In this document: piece after piece, positions 20,958 to 31,500 of the stretch
Layout: each line of letters starts with the position of its first letter
Position numbering within the stretch: position 1 is the first letter of the stretch
NCBI GenBank assembly: GCA_037783415.1
Contig: JAZGTN010000047.1
Location: forward strand, 1,736,001 to 1,800,000
Origin: Leptasterias polaris
Taxonomy: Eukaryota > Echinodermata > Asteroidea > Forcipulatida > Asteriidae
DNA: 64,000 nucleotides
Direction: 5' to 3'
Made by a program: the position numbers and the translations under genes
Notes under the pieces: model-generated
The model's database searches: none
What the model saw: the letters and a program-made list of their open reading frames with translations, nothing else
What the model was told of the DNA's origin: nothing

Positions 20958-21124
20958 ACTAAACTTTTGATGCTATATTGTATGGGGCGCCGTTTGTCAA
21001 TTAATTGTTTAGCGTATTTTTGACGTGTTTTTACCATGGTTTGTAATAATTAGATGTAAACCATAGAAAGTGCTGTCAATTTATTTTGTGGTTTACATAC
21101 CATAAATTTACAATCAAAGCTTAT

Positions 21125-22545
21125 AAATTATGGTTTATAAACCATGAAAATTGAATCATCATAAAACATGGTTTATAAACCATGGTTTATAAACCATGAA
21201 AATTGAAGCGTCATAAAACATGGTTTATAAACCATGAAAATTTAAGCACCTTCAAAACATGGTTTATAAACCATAAAAATTTAAGCATAATAAAACATGG
21301 TTTACAAATCATGGTTTATAAACCATGAAAATTTAAGCACCTTCAAAACATGGTTTATAAACCATAACAATTTAAGCATCAAAACATGGTTTACAAATCA
21401 TGGTTTATAAACCATGAAAATTTAAGCATCTTCAAAACATGGTTTATAAACCATAAAAATGTAAACATGGTTTACAAATCATGATTCATGGTTTATAAAC
21501 CATGAAAATTTAGGCATCCTCAAAACATGGTTTATAAATCATGGTTTATAAACCATGAAAAGTGAAGCATCATAAAACATGGTTTATAAACCATGAAAAT
21601 CGTGTGTTCACAAATCATGGTTTATAAACCATAAAAACGTGTCACAAATCATGGTTTATAAACCATGAAAATCGTGTGTTCACAAATCATGGTTTATAAA
21701 CCATGAAAATCGTGCGTCACAAATCATGGTTTATAAACCATAAAAATCGTGTGTCACAAATCATGGTTTATAAACCATGAAAATCGTGTGTTCACAAATC
21801 ATGGTTTATAAACCATGAAAATCGTGTGTCACAAATCATGGTTTATAAACCATGAAAATCGTGTGTTCACAAATCATGGTTTATAAACCATGAAAATCGT
21901 GCGTCACAAATCATGGTTTATAAACCATAAAAATCGTGTGTCACAAATCATGGTTTATAAACCATGAAAATCGTGTGTTCACAAATCATGGTTTATAAAC
22001 CATGAAAATCGTGTTTCACAAATCATGGTTTATAAACCATGAAAATCGTGTGTTCACAAATCATGGTTTATAAACCATGAAAAGTGAAGCATCACTAAAA
22101 CATGGTTTATAAACCATGAAAATCGTGTGTTCACAAATCATGATTCACAAATCATGGTTTATAAACCATAAAAACGTGTGTCACAAATCATGGTTTATAA
22201 ACCATGAAAATCGTGTGTCACAAATCATGGTTTATAAACCATAAAAATCGTGTGTCACAAATCATGGTTTATAAACCATGAAAATCGTGTGTTCACAAAT
22301 CATGGTTTATAAACCATGAAAATCGTGCGTCACAAATCATGGTTTATAAACCATAAAAATCGTGTGTCACAAATCATGGTTTATAAACCATGAAAATCGT
22401 GTGTTCACAAATCATGGTTTATAAACCATGAAAATCGTGTGTCACAAATCATGGTTTATAAACCATGAAAATCGTGTGTTCACAAATCATGGTTAATAAA
22501 CCATGAAAATCGTGTGTCACAAATCATGGTTTATAAACCATAAAA
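21125..22545. repeat. Left-arm array of the ATGGTTTATAAACCAT palindrome
   Basis: Roughly 35-40 units of 37-38 bp. Each has the perfect palindrome ATGGTTTATAAACCAT plus a spacer. The outer third uses GAAAATTTAAGCATC-type spacers, the inner part GAAAATCGTGTGTCACAAATC-type. Alternating units end CATGAAAA or CATAAAAA. Confidence 0.95.
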
Positions 22546-22576
22546 AAATGTGTCCGAATTAACGGCTACAGCTACG

Positions 22577-23322
22577 TGTGTCTAGGGGAAAAGCGAATCA
22601 AACGTGTAACCTTGTGCAAACAGACTATAAGATGAGACTAGTGTGACCACAAAGAACATTTTGATGGTTTTGTATATATATAAGCATCATTATAGAGTGT
22701 TTTTTAAGAGGACAAGCACAAAAAATATAATAATACCGGGACGCACTCACAGTGTACAAAAAGCTTTAGTTATAGTATTTATAAAATTCTTCCCTTGTTA
22801 ACGGAGAAACAAGTAAGGAAATTAAAGCTTTAAAGAACGTATGAGGCGATATGTGGATAGTTCTTAATAGGGAAGGGGAGGGGGTGGAAATGTTTTGGTT
22901 AAGGGAAAAAGGCAAAATTAAATGGGGAACAGGTGTTGGTGGGGGTGGGGTTTGGATAAGATGGAGGGTGTGAAAAGGAAACTGCCAAAAGACACATTGA
23001 ACCGAGATGCACCAAGGAGCGGGAAATTCGAAACTGAATCAGGTGCTAGAAGATAGATTGGCAGCGAGAGGGAGTGAAGGGAACACATGTTGTCTGTGTG
23101 GTCTCTGGTAGTAAATCATCCCTGACTGTCTAAATGTTGTTATGGGGTGGGAGACAAGTGTCTCTGTATGCAGATACTCAGGCAATGGTTACAACAGAGC
23201 TAATGTTGATGTTTTTATGAAACTTCATGAAGGATTGAGGGGGAGTGGGTTTTGGAAAGGGGGGGGGGTTTTGGTTTTCAGGGGAAGGGGTTGTTGGAAT
23301 TCACTAAAAGGAACTTTTATCC
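22577..23322. other. Core of giant element, left part
   Basis: No coding signal. AT-rich at first, then G-rich (GGGAAGGGGAGGGGGTGG near 22870; runs near 22935 and 23240-23290). On the minus strand it lies just downstream of the hammerhead and may be further PLE terminal sequence. Confidence 0.4.
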
Positions 23323-23418
23323 GGTGATAATATGTTGAGCCACTTTTTTTATTCCTTTAATGGAATAGCTCAAAACATATTTTCAGTGCGTTATATAAGC
23401 TGCACCTCATCAGTCACC
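23323..23418 (-). ncRNA. Hammerhead ribozyme (type I) of a PLE
   Basis: Read on the minus strand: GGTGA (stem I), CTGATGA core, GGTGC / GCACT (stem II, 12-nt loop), GAAA core, then stem III: AATATGTT pairs with AACATATT and GAGC with GCTC (TT bulge), capped by an inner TATTCC/GGAATA hairpin. Next come the UUA cleavage triplet and TCACC closing stem I. All invariant positions (CUGANGA, GAAA, U16.1, H17) are present. The only oddity is G-U instead of G-C at the base of stem II. Hammerheads are known in PLE terminal repeats, and a PLE linker fragment lies on the same strand upstream at 24428-24165. It would self-cleave just before stem I's 3' strand, at about 23327/23328. Confidence 0.8.
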
Positions 23419-23535
23419 ATTCTGGCTTATGTATCCTTTATTATGAAAGATTTGCAACAAGGAGTGATCAAAATGTAGCTTGTTAGAGTAGAAGGATCCA
23501 GCGAGATTAGTATTTTTCGTTTGTTTTTAGTTAAA

Positions 23536-24063
23536 TATGGTGTTCCATATGTGCCACTCCTTCCGTCGCCTTTTCAATTTTTTCCGTCGCCTTTTCAATG
23601 TTGTCCGGTGGCCTTTTCAATTTTTCAGGCGCATTTTTTTTCTGAAACGGCCACGTGACTGTCACATGATGACCATGTGATGATTTGTTGGCAAAGAAAA
23701 ATGATTGGATACCTCAACCATACTGTCTATGTACAGGCTTTGCTTAGTAAATCAAGAATGAAACTGAAAAAGGATATTATCGTAGTTATCTGGTCTCGCG
23801 ACTGGATGAAGCAACGTATACATTTTGGCAACTGCGGTATGCCTCCCAAAGGTCGAATTTCCTTCGGAGTCATGTGATAGTCACCTGGTAGTCACGTGGA
23901 CCCACGATGGAAAAATTGAAAAGGCGACGGACAAAATTGAAAAGGCGACGGACAAAATTGAAAAGGCGACGGACAAAATTGAAAAGGCGACGGACAAAAT
24001 TGAAAAGGCGACGGACAAAATTGAAAAGGCGACGGAAAGGAGTGGCACATATGGAACACCATA
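23536..24063. mobile_element. 528-bp MITE with internal 21-bp repeats
   Basis: Inverted ends TATGGTGTTCCATATGTGCC and GGCACATATGGAACACCATA, flanked by GTTAAA on both sides (23530-23535, 24064-24069). Both arms hold CCGTCGCCTTTTCAATTTT-type units: three in the left arm, and inverted in the right arm expanded to six. It is inserted in the PLE remnant between linker and hammerhead. Confidence 0.85.
23912..24037. repeat. Six 21-bp tandem units in the MITE arm
   Basis: AAAATTGAAAAGGCGACGGAC repeated six times. Translated on plus it gives KIEKATD repeats in a 79-codon frame that has no other sign of being a gene. Confidence 0.9.
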
Positions 24064-24164
24064 GTTAAACGTAATCTCGTCTGGATCCAAACCCTGTTGT
24101 TTCTTTAATTTATTGTACCAAACTGTTGTTCTTGGAGTAATTTAACCAGGATTTGCAAGTTCTG

Positions 24165-24428
24165 TTAGTCCATTTCTTTGAGTATGTTTTCTTCGGTTGA
24201 ATCTTGCAATCTAGCTCGAATTATTTGGTCTTTTATGTTCTTTTGTCTTTTGTAGGCCAACAGAGGTGGTACAGGGAAGAGTTTGTTAAGGAGATCACTG
24301 TCATTTATTAAGTGCCAGTGTTTAAACAGTGCACGTTTGAGATTAGAGTGGTGTATTTGTGGGAAGAAAGGCAAGATAAAAACAAGGGGCGGATTCGTTT
24401 CCTTCTTGATGTTAAGGACCCGGTGCAA
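24165..24428 (-). pseudogene. PLE linker-region fragment, minus strand
   Basis: Minus-strand frame with PLVFILPFFPQIHHSNLKR, HWHLINDSDLLNKLFPVPP and LAYKRQKNIKDQIIRARL. This is the stretch between reverse transcriptase and the GIY-YIG domain in PLEs; the plus-strand PLE near 44250-44420 shows the same order (VTFHPSHPHIRNQF, IVAYQRPLSLRDLIVRAE). The sequences are clearly different, so this is a second PLE lineage. No endonuclease was found downstream, so it is internally deleted before the MITE and hammerhead. Confidence 0.75.
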
Positions 24429-24805
24429 CTACGGCTGCCACGGCTGCCGATGGAACTATGGCTGCCGTTGCCGGAAAATGACTTGCCGTGTGATCTACGA
24501 CAAGTAAAGTACTTCGGAGGGCCTCTACTACAGCAGTAACAACTAGCCTTTCCACGTTCGTTGTTGCTTCGGCCATTGTCACATCACATTTAATTGTTCC
24601 CCCGGGCCCGCAATGGGCGCAAACAAACTCCGACTTGTCTCTAAGATTGTTAAGAAGAGTCGTCTAGGAACCAGACTACTTCGTGATTGGTTTCCTCGAG
24701 CCTCTGCCGGCATGCCGCATGGCACGCGGTGCATTACATCATTGCTAGCTCGCATGGGGAACCGATCAGAATTGGGAAGGAGGTTTCAATGAGACGATGT
24801 GAGCC
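24429..24805. other. Core of giant element, right part
   Basis: Contains short GGCTGCC(A/G)(C/A/T)GG repeats near 24430-24480 and unrecognised sequence with some short open frames. No gene called. Confidence 0.35.
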
Positions 24806-24936
24806 GTATCCGAATTGGCGGCTACAGCTACAGCTACGGCTGTTGCTAAGGATTTTGCTAAGGATGTCCTATACTTCAACGCATGATGACGCAGAAATCT
24901 AGCCGTAGCCGTAGCTGTAGCCGTTAATTCGGACAC
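24806..24936. mobile_element. 131-bp MITE with GTGTCCGAATT ends
   Basis: GTATCCGAATTGGCGGCTAC on the left and GTAGCCGTTAATTCGGACAC on the right are inverted, with CTACAGCTACGGCT-like arms. A partial copy of the same end (GTGTCCGAATTAACGGCTAC) sits at the inner edge of the left arm (about 22551), so the boundary of the core is itself part of the large inverted repeat. Confidence 0.7.
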
Positions 24937-24944
24937 GGTTTTTT

Positions 24945-26285
24945 ATGGTTTATAAACCATGATTTGTGACACACGTTTTTTATGGTTTATAAACCATGAT
25001 TTGTGAACACACGATTTTCATGGTTTATAAACCATGATTTGTGACACACGATTTTTATGGTTTATAAACCATGATTTGTGACACACGATTTTCATGGTTT
25101 ATAAACCATGATTTGTGACACACGATTTTTATGGTTTATAAACCATGATTTGTGACACACGTTTTTTATGGTTTATAAACCATGATTTGTGAACACACGA
25201 TTTTCATGGTTTATAAACCATGATTTGTGAACACACGATTTTCATGGTTTATAAACCATGATTTGTGACACACGATTTTTATGGTTTATAAACCATGATT
25301 TGTGACACACGATTTTCATGGTTTATAAACCATGATTTGTGAGCACACGATTTTCATGGTTTAAAAACCATGATTTGTGACACACGATTTTCATGGTTTA
25401 TAAACCATGATTTGTGACACACGATTGTTATGGTTTATAAACCATGATTTGTGAACACACGATTTTCATGGTTTATAAACCATTTTTTGTGACACACGAT
25501 TTTTATGGTTTATAAACGTAAACCATGATTTGTGACACACGATTTTTATGGTTTATAAACCATGATTTGTGACACACGATTTTTATGGTTTATAAACCAT
25601 GATTTGTGAACACACGATTTTCATGGTTTATAAACCATGATTTGTGACACACGATTTTTATGGTTTATAAACCATGATTTGTGACACACGATTTTTATGG
25701 TTTATAAACCATGATTTGTGACACACGTTTTTATGGTTTATAAACCATGATTTGTGAACACACGATTTTCATGGTTTATAAACCATGTTTTATGATGCTT
25801 CAATTTTCATGGTTTATAAACCATGATTTATAAACCATGTTTTGAGGATGCCTAAATTTTCATGGTTTATAAACCATGAATCATGATTTGTAAACCATGT
25901 TTACATTTTTATGGTTTATAAACCATGTTTTGAAGATGCTTAAATTTTCATGGTTTATAAACCATGATTTGTAAACCATGTTTTGATGCTTAAATTGTTA
26001 TGGTTTATAAACCATGTTTTGAAGATGCTTAAATTTTCATGGTTTATAAACCATGTTTTGAAGGTGCTTAAATTTTCATGGTTTATAAACCATGATTTGT
26101 AAACCATGTTTTATTATGCTTAAATTGTTATGGTTTATAAACCATGTTTTGAAGACCGGTGCTTAAATTTTCATGGTTTGTAAACCATGTTTTATGACGC
26201 TTCAATTTTCATGGTTTATAAACCATGGTTTATAAACCATGTTTTATGATGATTCAATTTTCATGGTTTATAAACCATAATTTAT
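24945..26285. repeat. Right-arm array of the ATGGTTTATAAACCAT palindrome
   Basis: Inverted counterpart of the left array, in the same order of spacer types (CGTGTGTC-like near the core, TTTAAGC-like outside). Unit order is similar but not identical; variants such as GTTTAAAAACC (25361) and an inserted CGTAAACC (25517) are unique to this arm. Confidence 0.95.
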
Positions 26286-26427
26286 AAGCTTTGATTGTAA
26301 ATTTATGGTATGTAAACCACAAAATAAATTGACAGCACTTTCTATGGTTTACATCTAATTATTACAAACCATGGTAAAAACACGTCAAAAATACGCTAAA
26401 CAATTAATTGACAAACGGCGCCCCATA

Positions 26428-27154
26428 ATATTGATGACATCTTTTTCATTTGGACTAGTGATGAAGCAAGCCTCATAGCATTCAATAACCACATTCCTTT
26501 CACAGGACCATCAATTTCACGATTGAATTCTCGACCAAGGAAACCCACTTTCTGGATGTCAAGGTTATAAAGACAGATGATGGCTTAACGACAGATCTCT
26601 TTGTCAAACCCACAAATAAACATCAATACCTCCACTCAACCAGCTGTTACCCCCAACACTGCAAAAGCATAGCCTACAGTCAGGCCCTCAGACTCTGTCG
26701 AATCTGTTCTAATGATTCTGATTTTGTCCACCACTCACAGGAACTTAAGAAACACCTTGTTTCCAGGGGTCATAGCTCCCTAGCAGTAGCAGTAGCAGTC
26801 CATCGAGTGATTCAGAAAGTCAAGGCTTGTTCTAGGGAGTCTGTACTCTCCAAAGGACCCAAGCAACGTTGAAAGTTCCTTTTGTTGTTACTTTTCACAT
26901 CCTCACATTCGTAACCAGTTCTATATTCTTCATATTCTTCACACATCAGAACGGCTTCAACGTGCTGTACAGGAAAAACCCATAATTGCCTACCAACGCC
27001 CACTCAGTCTCAGGGATCTCATCGTCCCCCCCCCCATTAAGGATGATGTTAATCCCCCTTTGCTTCAGGGTACTTTGAGGTTTTCCAACACATCTAAATG
27101 CATCAGTTGTAGACAAAACATCAGGGATTCAGACTCCTTTACCAGCCATACTGG
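26428..27154 (+). pseudogene. PLE reverse transcriptase C-terminus and linker (copy B)
   Basis: YIDDIFFIWTS after the insertion, then a THFLDVKV segment, FVKPTNKHQYLHSTSCYP, HCKSIAYSQALRLCRICSN and SSLAVAVAVHRVIQKVK. A frame change follows near 26872 to VPFVVTF.., then AYQRPLSLRDLIV and CISCRQNIRDSDSFTSHTG. PLE RT thumb and CxxC-containing linker are recognisable, but at least two frame changes and a CCCCCCCCC tract at 27027 make it inactive. Confidence 0.8.
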
Positions 27155-27158
27155 TTAA

Positions 27159-27422
27159 GCCTGGGCGACTAGTGAAATTCACTACTTGACTAGTTGCGCC
27201 TCAAATAGTCGCAACAATGACACTAGTCGCGACTAATAACTCCCATGATGCATTGCGGTTTATTGTTTGCTGCAGGCGCAATATAGTAAAATTCATTTTT
27301 GTAGTAGTCGCGACTATTTTTGTAGTAGTCGTGGCGGCGCAATTAATCGAGTAGTTGAAAAACGGTAGTCGCGACTAGACTAATTAATCAATAGTCGCGA
27401 CTTCGACAGTAGTCGCCCAGGC
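27159..27422. mobile_element. 264-bp TTAA-flanked MITE (copy B)
   Basis: Inverted ends GCCTGGGCGACTA / TAGTCGCCCAGGC between TTAA duplications (27155-27158, 27423-27426). The interior is rich in the palindrome TAGTCGCGACTA and its variants. TTAA targets are typical of piggyBac-type elements, so a piggyBac-like MITE is likely; no transposase. A nearly identical copy sits at the homologous place 44550. Confidence 0.8.
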
Positions 27423-27486
27423 TTAATACTGGTGGTACCACCCATAAGACAAGGGATTAGGTCACCTGCACCACCACTAATCTAAT

Positions 27487-27768
27487 CTATCTTATATCTT
27501 TCAGAGTTTGTAGTGTTCAATATATAGGTGAAACAAGAACTACACTCAAGAGGCCTTTCTACGGCCACATATCCCAATCAACACCCAAAAGCTGGATACA
27601 CCTGTAGGACACCACTTCAACCACTCCATTTTTGACATGAATTTACAGGGCATTGAGGCACTAGGTAACTGCAGAGAGACTGTTCGTCTGAGTAGGGAGA
27701 AACTATGGATAAGGCGCATTAAGACCACTCAGCCCCATGGTTTGAATATCCAAGAAGGAAATGACTAA
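27487..27768 (+). pseudogene. PLE GIY-YIG endonuclease fragment (copy B)
   Basis: IYLISFRVCSVQYIGETRT, a KRPFYGHISQ segment, a shift, then TPVGHHFNHSIFDMNLQGIE, ALGNCRETVRLSREKLWIRR and GLNIQEGND before the stop. The GIY-YIG core and the downstream Arg/Glu region are recognisable. One frameshift lies after the SWIHL region. Confidence 0.8.
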
Positions 27769-27951
27769 TAAACTTTTGTCTTTGCCTTCTCCCTTTTCCC
27801 CCCACAGATATCCACATTTTTGGTCTGCCCTAATTTACTTTTCTTTCTACCTTCCATTTTGTCCTTTGTGTTTCCAACTTCTTCTGGTCAAGCCATCCCC
27901 TTATCTCCATAACCCCCCCCCCCCCTTTGTCTCCATAATCCTTGCCTTCTG

Positions 27952-27986
<35 letters not shown>

Positions 27987-28184
27987 TCTTGTATTTCCAC
28001 TTGACTGCTCTTGTTACTCCTGTATGCATGTATGTTGTTAGCCCTATAATTATAGGACTCTGTGCTGTACACATACGAAAGTGAAAGGCCGCCAGGGCTA
28101 GTATGCTGTGTGTTGTGTTGTCATTTAGCCTTCGAGAAAGACTCTGCTAGGTTCGAAACGTCAGGCCACTGACTTATTTTGTGC
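27769..28184 (+). mobile_element. PLE 3' tail (copy B)
   Basis: Noncoding tail with a C-tract (27910), a (CT)n microsatellite (27955-27983) and the terminal signature at 28128-28166, ending at the target duplication ACTAAACTTT. Confidence 0.75.
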
Positions 28185-28194
28185 ACTAAACTTT

Positions 28195-28503
28195 CACTAA
28201 TTGGAAAAAATTTCAAATCAGCATGAGTAAATCCACACTGGAGATATGGCATTCATGGGAAAGTACCTATACTCCAGAAGAGTTGGTCTAAATGAGCATG
28301 ACCATACCCACACTAGAGAACAAAGCATTTGTAAATTTGGATGATTCAGGAATGACATTTTGTGGCATTTGTGAAATTCCTAGTTCAGGTTGATGCCTCC
28401 ATTCCCAAGAGTAATGTACGTAATTTAATTTGTAATTATCATTATCGATTTAGAACAATTTCCAAATATCATTTATTTAAAATAAATTTTGATTATTACA
28501 GAT
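28195..28503 (+). other. Intron end before ZNF-C
   Basis: Near copy of 2311-2618: eroded finger scraps and the acceptor TTGATTATTACAG with AG at 28500-28501. Confidence 0.5.
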
Positions 28504-31500
28504 ATGAATTCTCAAGAGAAGACGTTACTTTGTGACTTAAGTGGAGCAACCTACTCAAACAAAGGCAACCTGGAAAAACAGCAAGAACCGGACACTTCAA
28601 AGTCACTGACAATTCATCGGAGCGTCAACGCTGGAGAAAAACTGTTTGTTTGTGACCTTTGTGGGAAAATCTACTCATGTAAACAGTCACTGAAATACCA
28701 TCAGAAGCTCCATACCGGAGAGAAACCGTTTGTGACATTTGTGGTAAAGCCTTTTTACAAAAAAGCCATTTAAGTACTCACCAGAGAATCCACACTGGAG
28801 AGAAACCATTTGTTTGTGACCTTTGTGGAAAAGCATTTTCTCAAAAAGACACTTTAAGTACTCACCAGAGAATCCACACTGGAGAGAAACCATTTGTTTG
28901 TGACCTTTGTGGAAAAGCCTTTTCGCGTAAACATCACCTGGAAACCCATCTGCGGTTCCATAGCGGAGAGAAAGAGTTTGTTTGTGACATTTGTGGTAAA
29001 GCCTTTTTACAAAAACAACACCTTACCACTCATCAGCGTGTCCACACTGGAGAAAAACCATTTGTTTGTGCTGTTTGTGAAAAAGCATTTTCTCAAAAAG
29101 ACACTTTAATTACTCACCAGAGAATCCACACTGGAGAGAAACCATTTGTTTGCGACCTTTGTGGAAAAGCCTTTTCGTGTAAACAGTTACTGAAAAACCA
29201 TCAGAAGCTCCATACCGGAGAGAAACCGTTTGTTTGTGACCTTTGTGGAAAAGCCTTTGCGCGTAAACATCGCCTGGCAAACCATAGGCGTTTCCACACA
29301 GGAGAGAAACCATTCTTTGTGACATTTGTGGGAAAATGTACTCAGGTAAACAGTCACTGAAATACCATCAGAAGTTCCATACCGAAGAGAAACTGTTTGT
29401 TTGTGACCTTTGTGGTAAAGCTTTTTTACAAAAACATTACCTTACGACTCACCAGCTTGTCCACACTGGAGAAAACCCATTTGTTTGTGACCTTTGTGGG
29501 AAAATCTACTCATGTAAACAGTCACTGAAATACCATCAGAAGCTCCATACCGGAGAGAAACCGTTTGTTTGTGACATTTGTGGTAAAGCCTTTTTACAAA
29601 GACTTATCCTTACCAATCATCAGCGTGTCCACACTGGAGAAAAACCATTTGTTTGTGACGTTTGTGAAAAAGCATTCTCTCAAAAAAGCCATTTAAGTAC
29701 TCACCAGAGAATCCACACTGGAGAGAAACCATTTGTTTGTGACATTTGTGGAAAAGCCTTTCTGCGTACCAATAACCTGTTAACGCATAAGCGTATCCAC
29801 ACTGGAGAGAAACCATTTGTCTGTGATATTTGTGGAAAAGCTTTCTCACATAAAGGTACACTGACAGCCCATCAGCGTGTCCACACTGGAGAGAAACCAT
29901 ATGTCTGCGATGTTTGTGGGAAAGCCTTTTCGCGTAAACATCACCTGGAAAACCATCTGCGGTCCCATACCAGAGAGAAACCATTTGTTTGTGACATTTG
30001 TGGTAAAGCCTTTTTACACAAATGTAAACTTACCACTCATCAGCGTGTCCACACTGGAGTGAAACCATTTGTTTGTGACATTTGTGGAAAAGGCTTCATA
30101 AAAAAACAGCAGCATGAAAACCATCAGCGTGTCCACACTGGAGTGAAACCATTTGTTTGTGACATTTGTGGGAAAGCATTTTCAGAAGAACAGTCTCTGA
30201 CTGGCCATAACTGTGTCGACTACAACACTGGAGAAAACACCTTTGTTTGTGACATTTGTGGTAAAGCCTTTTCAGGCAAATGTAAACTTACCACTCATCA
30301 GCAAGTCCACACTGGAGAGAAACAATTTGCTTGTGACATTTGTGGAAAAGCCTTTCTGCGTACCAATAACCTGTTAACGCATAAGCGTATCCACACTGGA
30401 GAGAAACCATTTGTCTGTGATATTTGTGGAAAAGCTTTCTCACATAAAGGTACACTGACAGCCCATCAGCGTGTCCACACTGGAGAGAAACCATTTGTCT
30501 GCGATGTTTGTGGGAAAGCCTTTTCGCGTAAACATCACCTGGAAAACCATCTGCGGTCCCATACCGGAGAGAAACCATTTGTTTGTGACATTTGTGGTAA
30601 AGCCTTTTTACACAAATGTAAACTTACCACTCATCAGCGTGTCCACACTGGAGTGAAACCATTTGTTTGTGACATTTGTGGAAAAGGCTTCATAAAAAAA
30701 CAGCAGCATGAAAACCATCAGCGTGTCCACACTGGAGTGAAACCATTTGTTTGTGACATTTGTGGGAAAGCATTTTCAGAAGAACAGTCTCTGACTGGCC
30801 ATAACTGTGTCGACTACAACACTGGAGAAAACACATTTGTTTGTGACATTTGTGGTAAAGCCTTTTCAGGCAAATGTAAACTTACCACTCATCAGCAAGT
30901 CCACACTGGAGAGAAACAATTTGATGGTGACATTTGTGGAAAAGCCTTTCTGCGTACCAATAACCTGTTAACGCATAAGCGTATCCACACTGGAGAGAAA
31001 CCATTTGTCTGTGATATTTGTGGAAAAGCTTTCTCACATAAAGGTACACTGACAGCCCATCAGCGTGTCCACACTAGAGAGAAACCATCTGTTTGTGATA
31101 TTTGTGGAAAAGCTTTTTCACACAAATGTACACTGACAGCCCATCAGCATATCCACACTGGAGAGAAACCATTTGTTTGTGACATTTGCGGGAAAGCATT
31201 TTCTCGTAAACACAACCTTATCAGCCACCAGTTAACCCACACGGGAGAGAAACCATATACTTGTGACTATTGTGGGAAAGCGTTTGTTTTTAAAAGCAAC
31301 CTTGTCAGCCACCACCGAATCCATACTGGAGAGAAACCATATGTCTGCGATGTTTGTGGGAAAGCCTTTTCGCGTAAACATCACCTGGAAAACCATCTGC
31401 GGTCCCATACCGGAGAGAAACCATTTGTTTGTGACATTTGTGGTAGAGCCTTTTTACACAAATGTAAACTTACCAACCATCAGCGTGTCCACACTGGAGA

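Larger units (their letters stand above)
20981..26427. mobile_element. Giant 5.4-kb inverted-repeat element
   Basis: Ends are perfect inverted copies starting TATGGGGCGCCGTTTGTCAA, and the outer 200 or so bases match without visible differences. ATATTG flanks both sides (20975-20980, 26428-26433), and the PLE copy at 43785 shows the uninterrupted target (GCTATATTGATGAC). Arms of about 1.5 kb consist mostly of a tandem array of a 16-bp palindrome. The 2.3-kb core (about 22577-24905) has no transposase; it holds a PLE remnant with a hammerhead ribozyme, a 528-bp MITE and a 131-bp MITE. I do not recognise the family. Confidence 0.9.
20968..28184 (+). mobile_element. 5'-truncated PLE (copy B) with two nested insertions
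   Basis: Flanked by ACTAAACTTT (20958-20967 and 28185-28194), a 10-bp target duplication. Its own sequence starts at GATGCTATATTG, just at the YIDD codons of the reverse transcriptase. It is interrupted by the 5.4-kb palindrome (20981-26427) and a 264-bp TTAA-flanked MITE (27159-27422). Removing these leaves a PLE of about 1.5 kb: RT C-terminus, linker, GIY-YIG endonuclease and 3' tail. The same insertion, with MITE but without the giant palindrome, recurs at 43785-45594. Confidence 0.85.

Noticed and set aside
23825..24064. A 79-codon frame with KIEKATD heptads as a coiled-coil peptide
   Set aside because: The heptads are the 21-bp tandem units in a MITE arm; the flanking codons match nothing.
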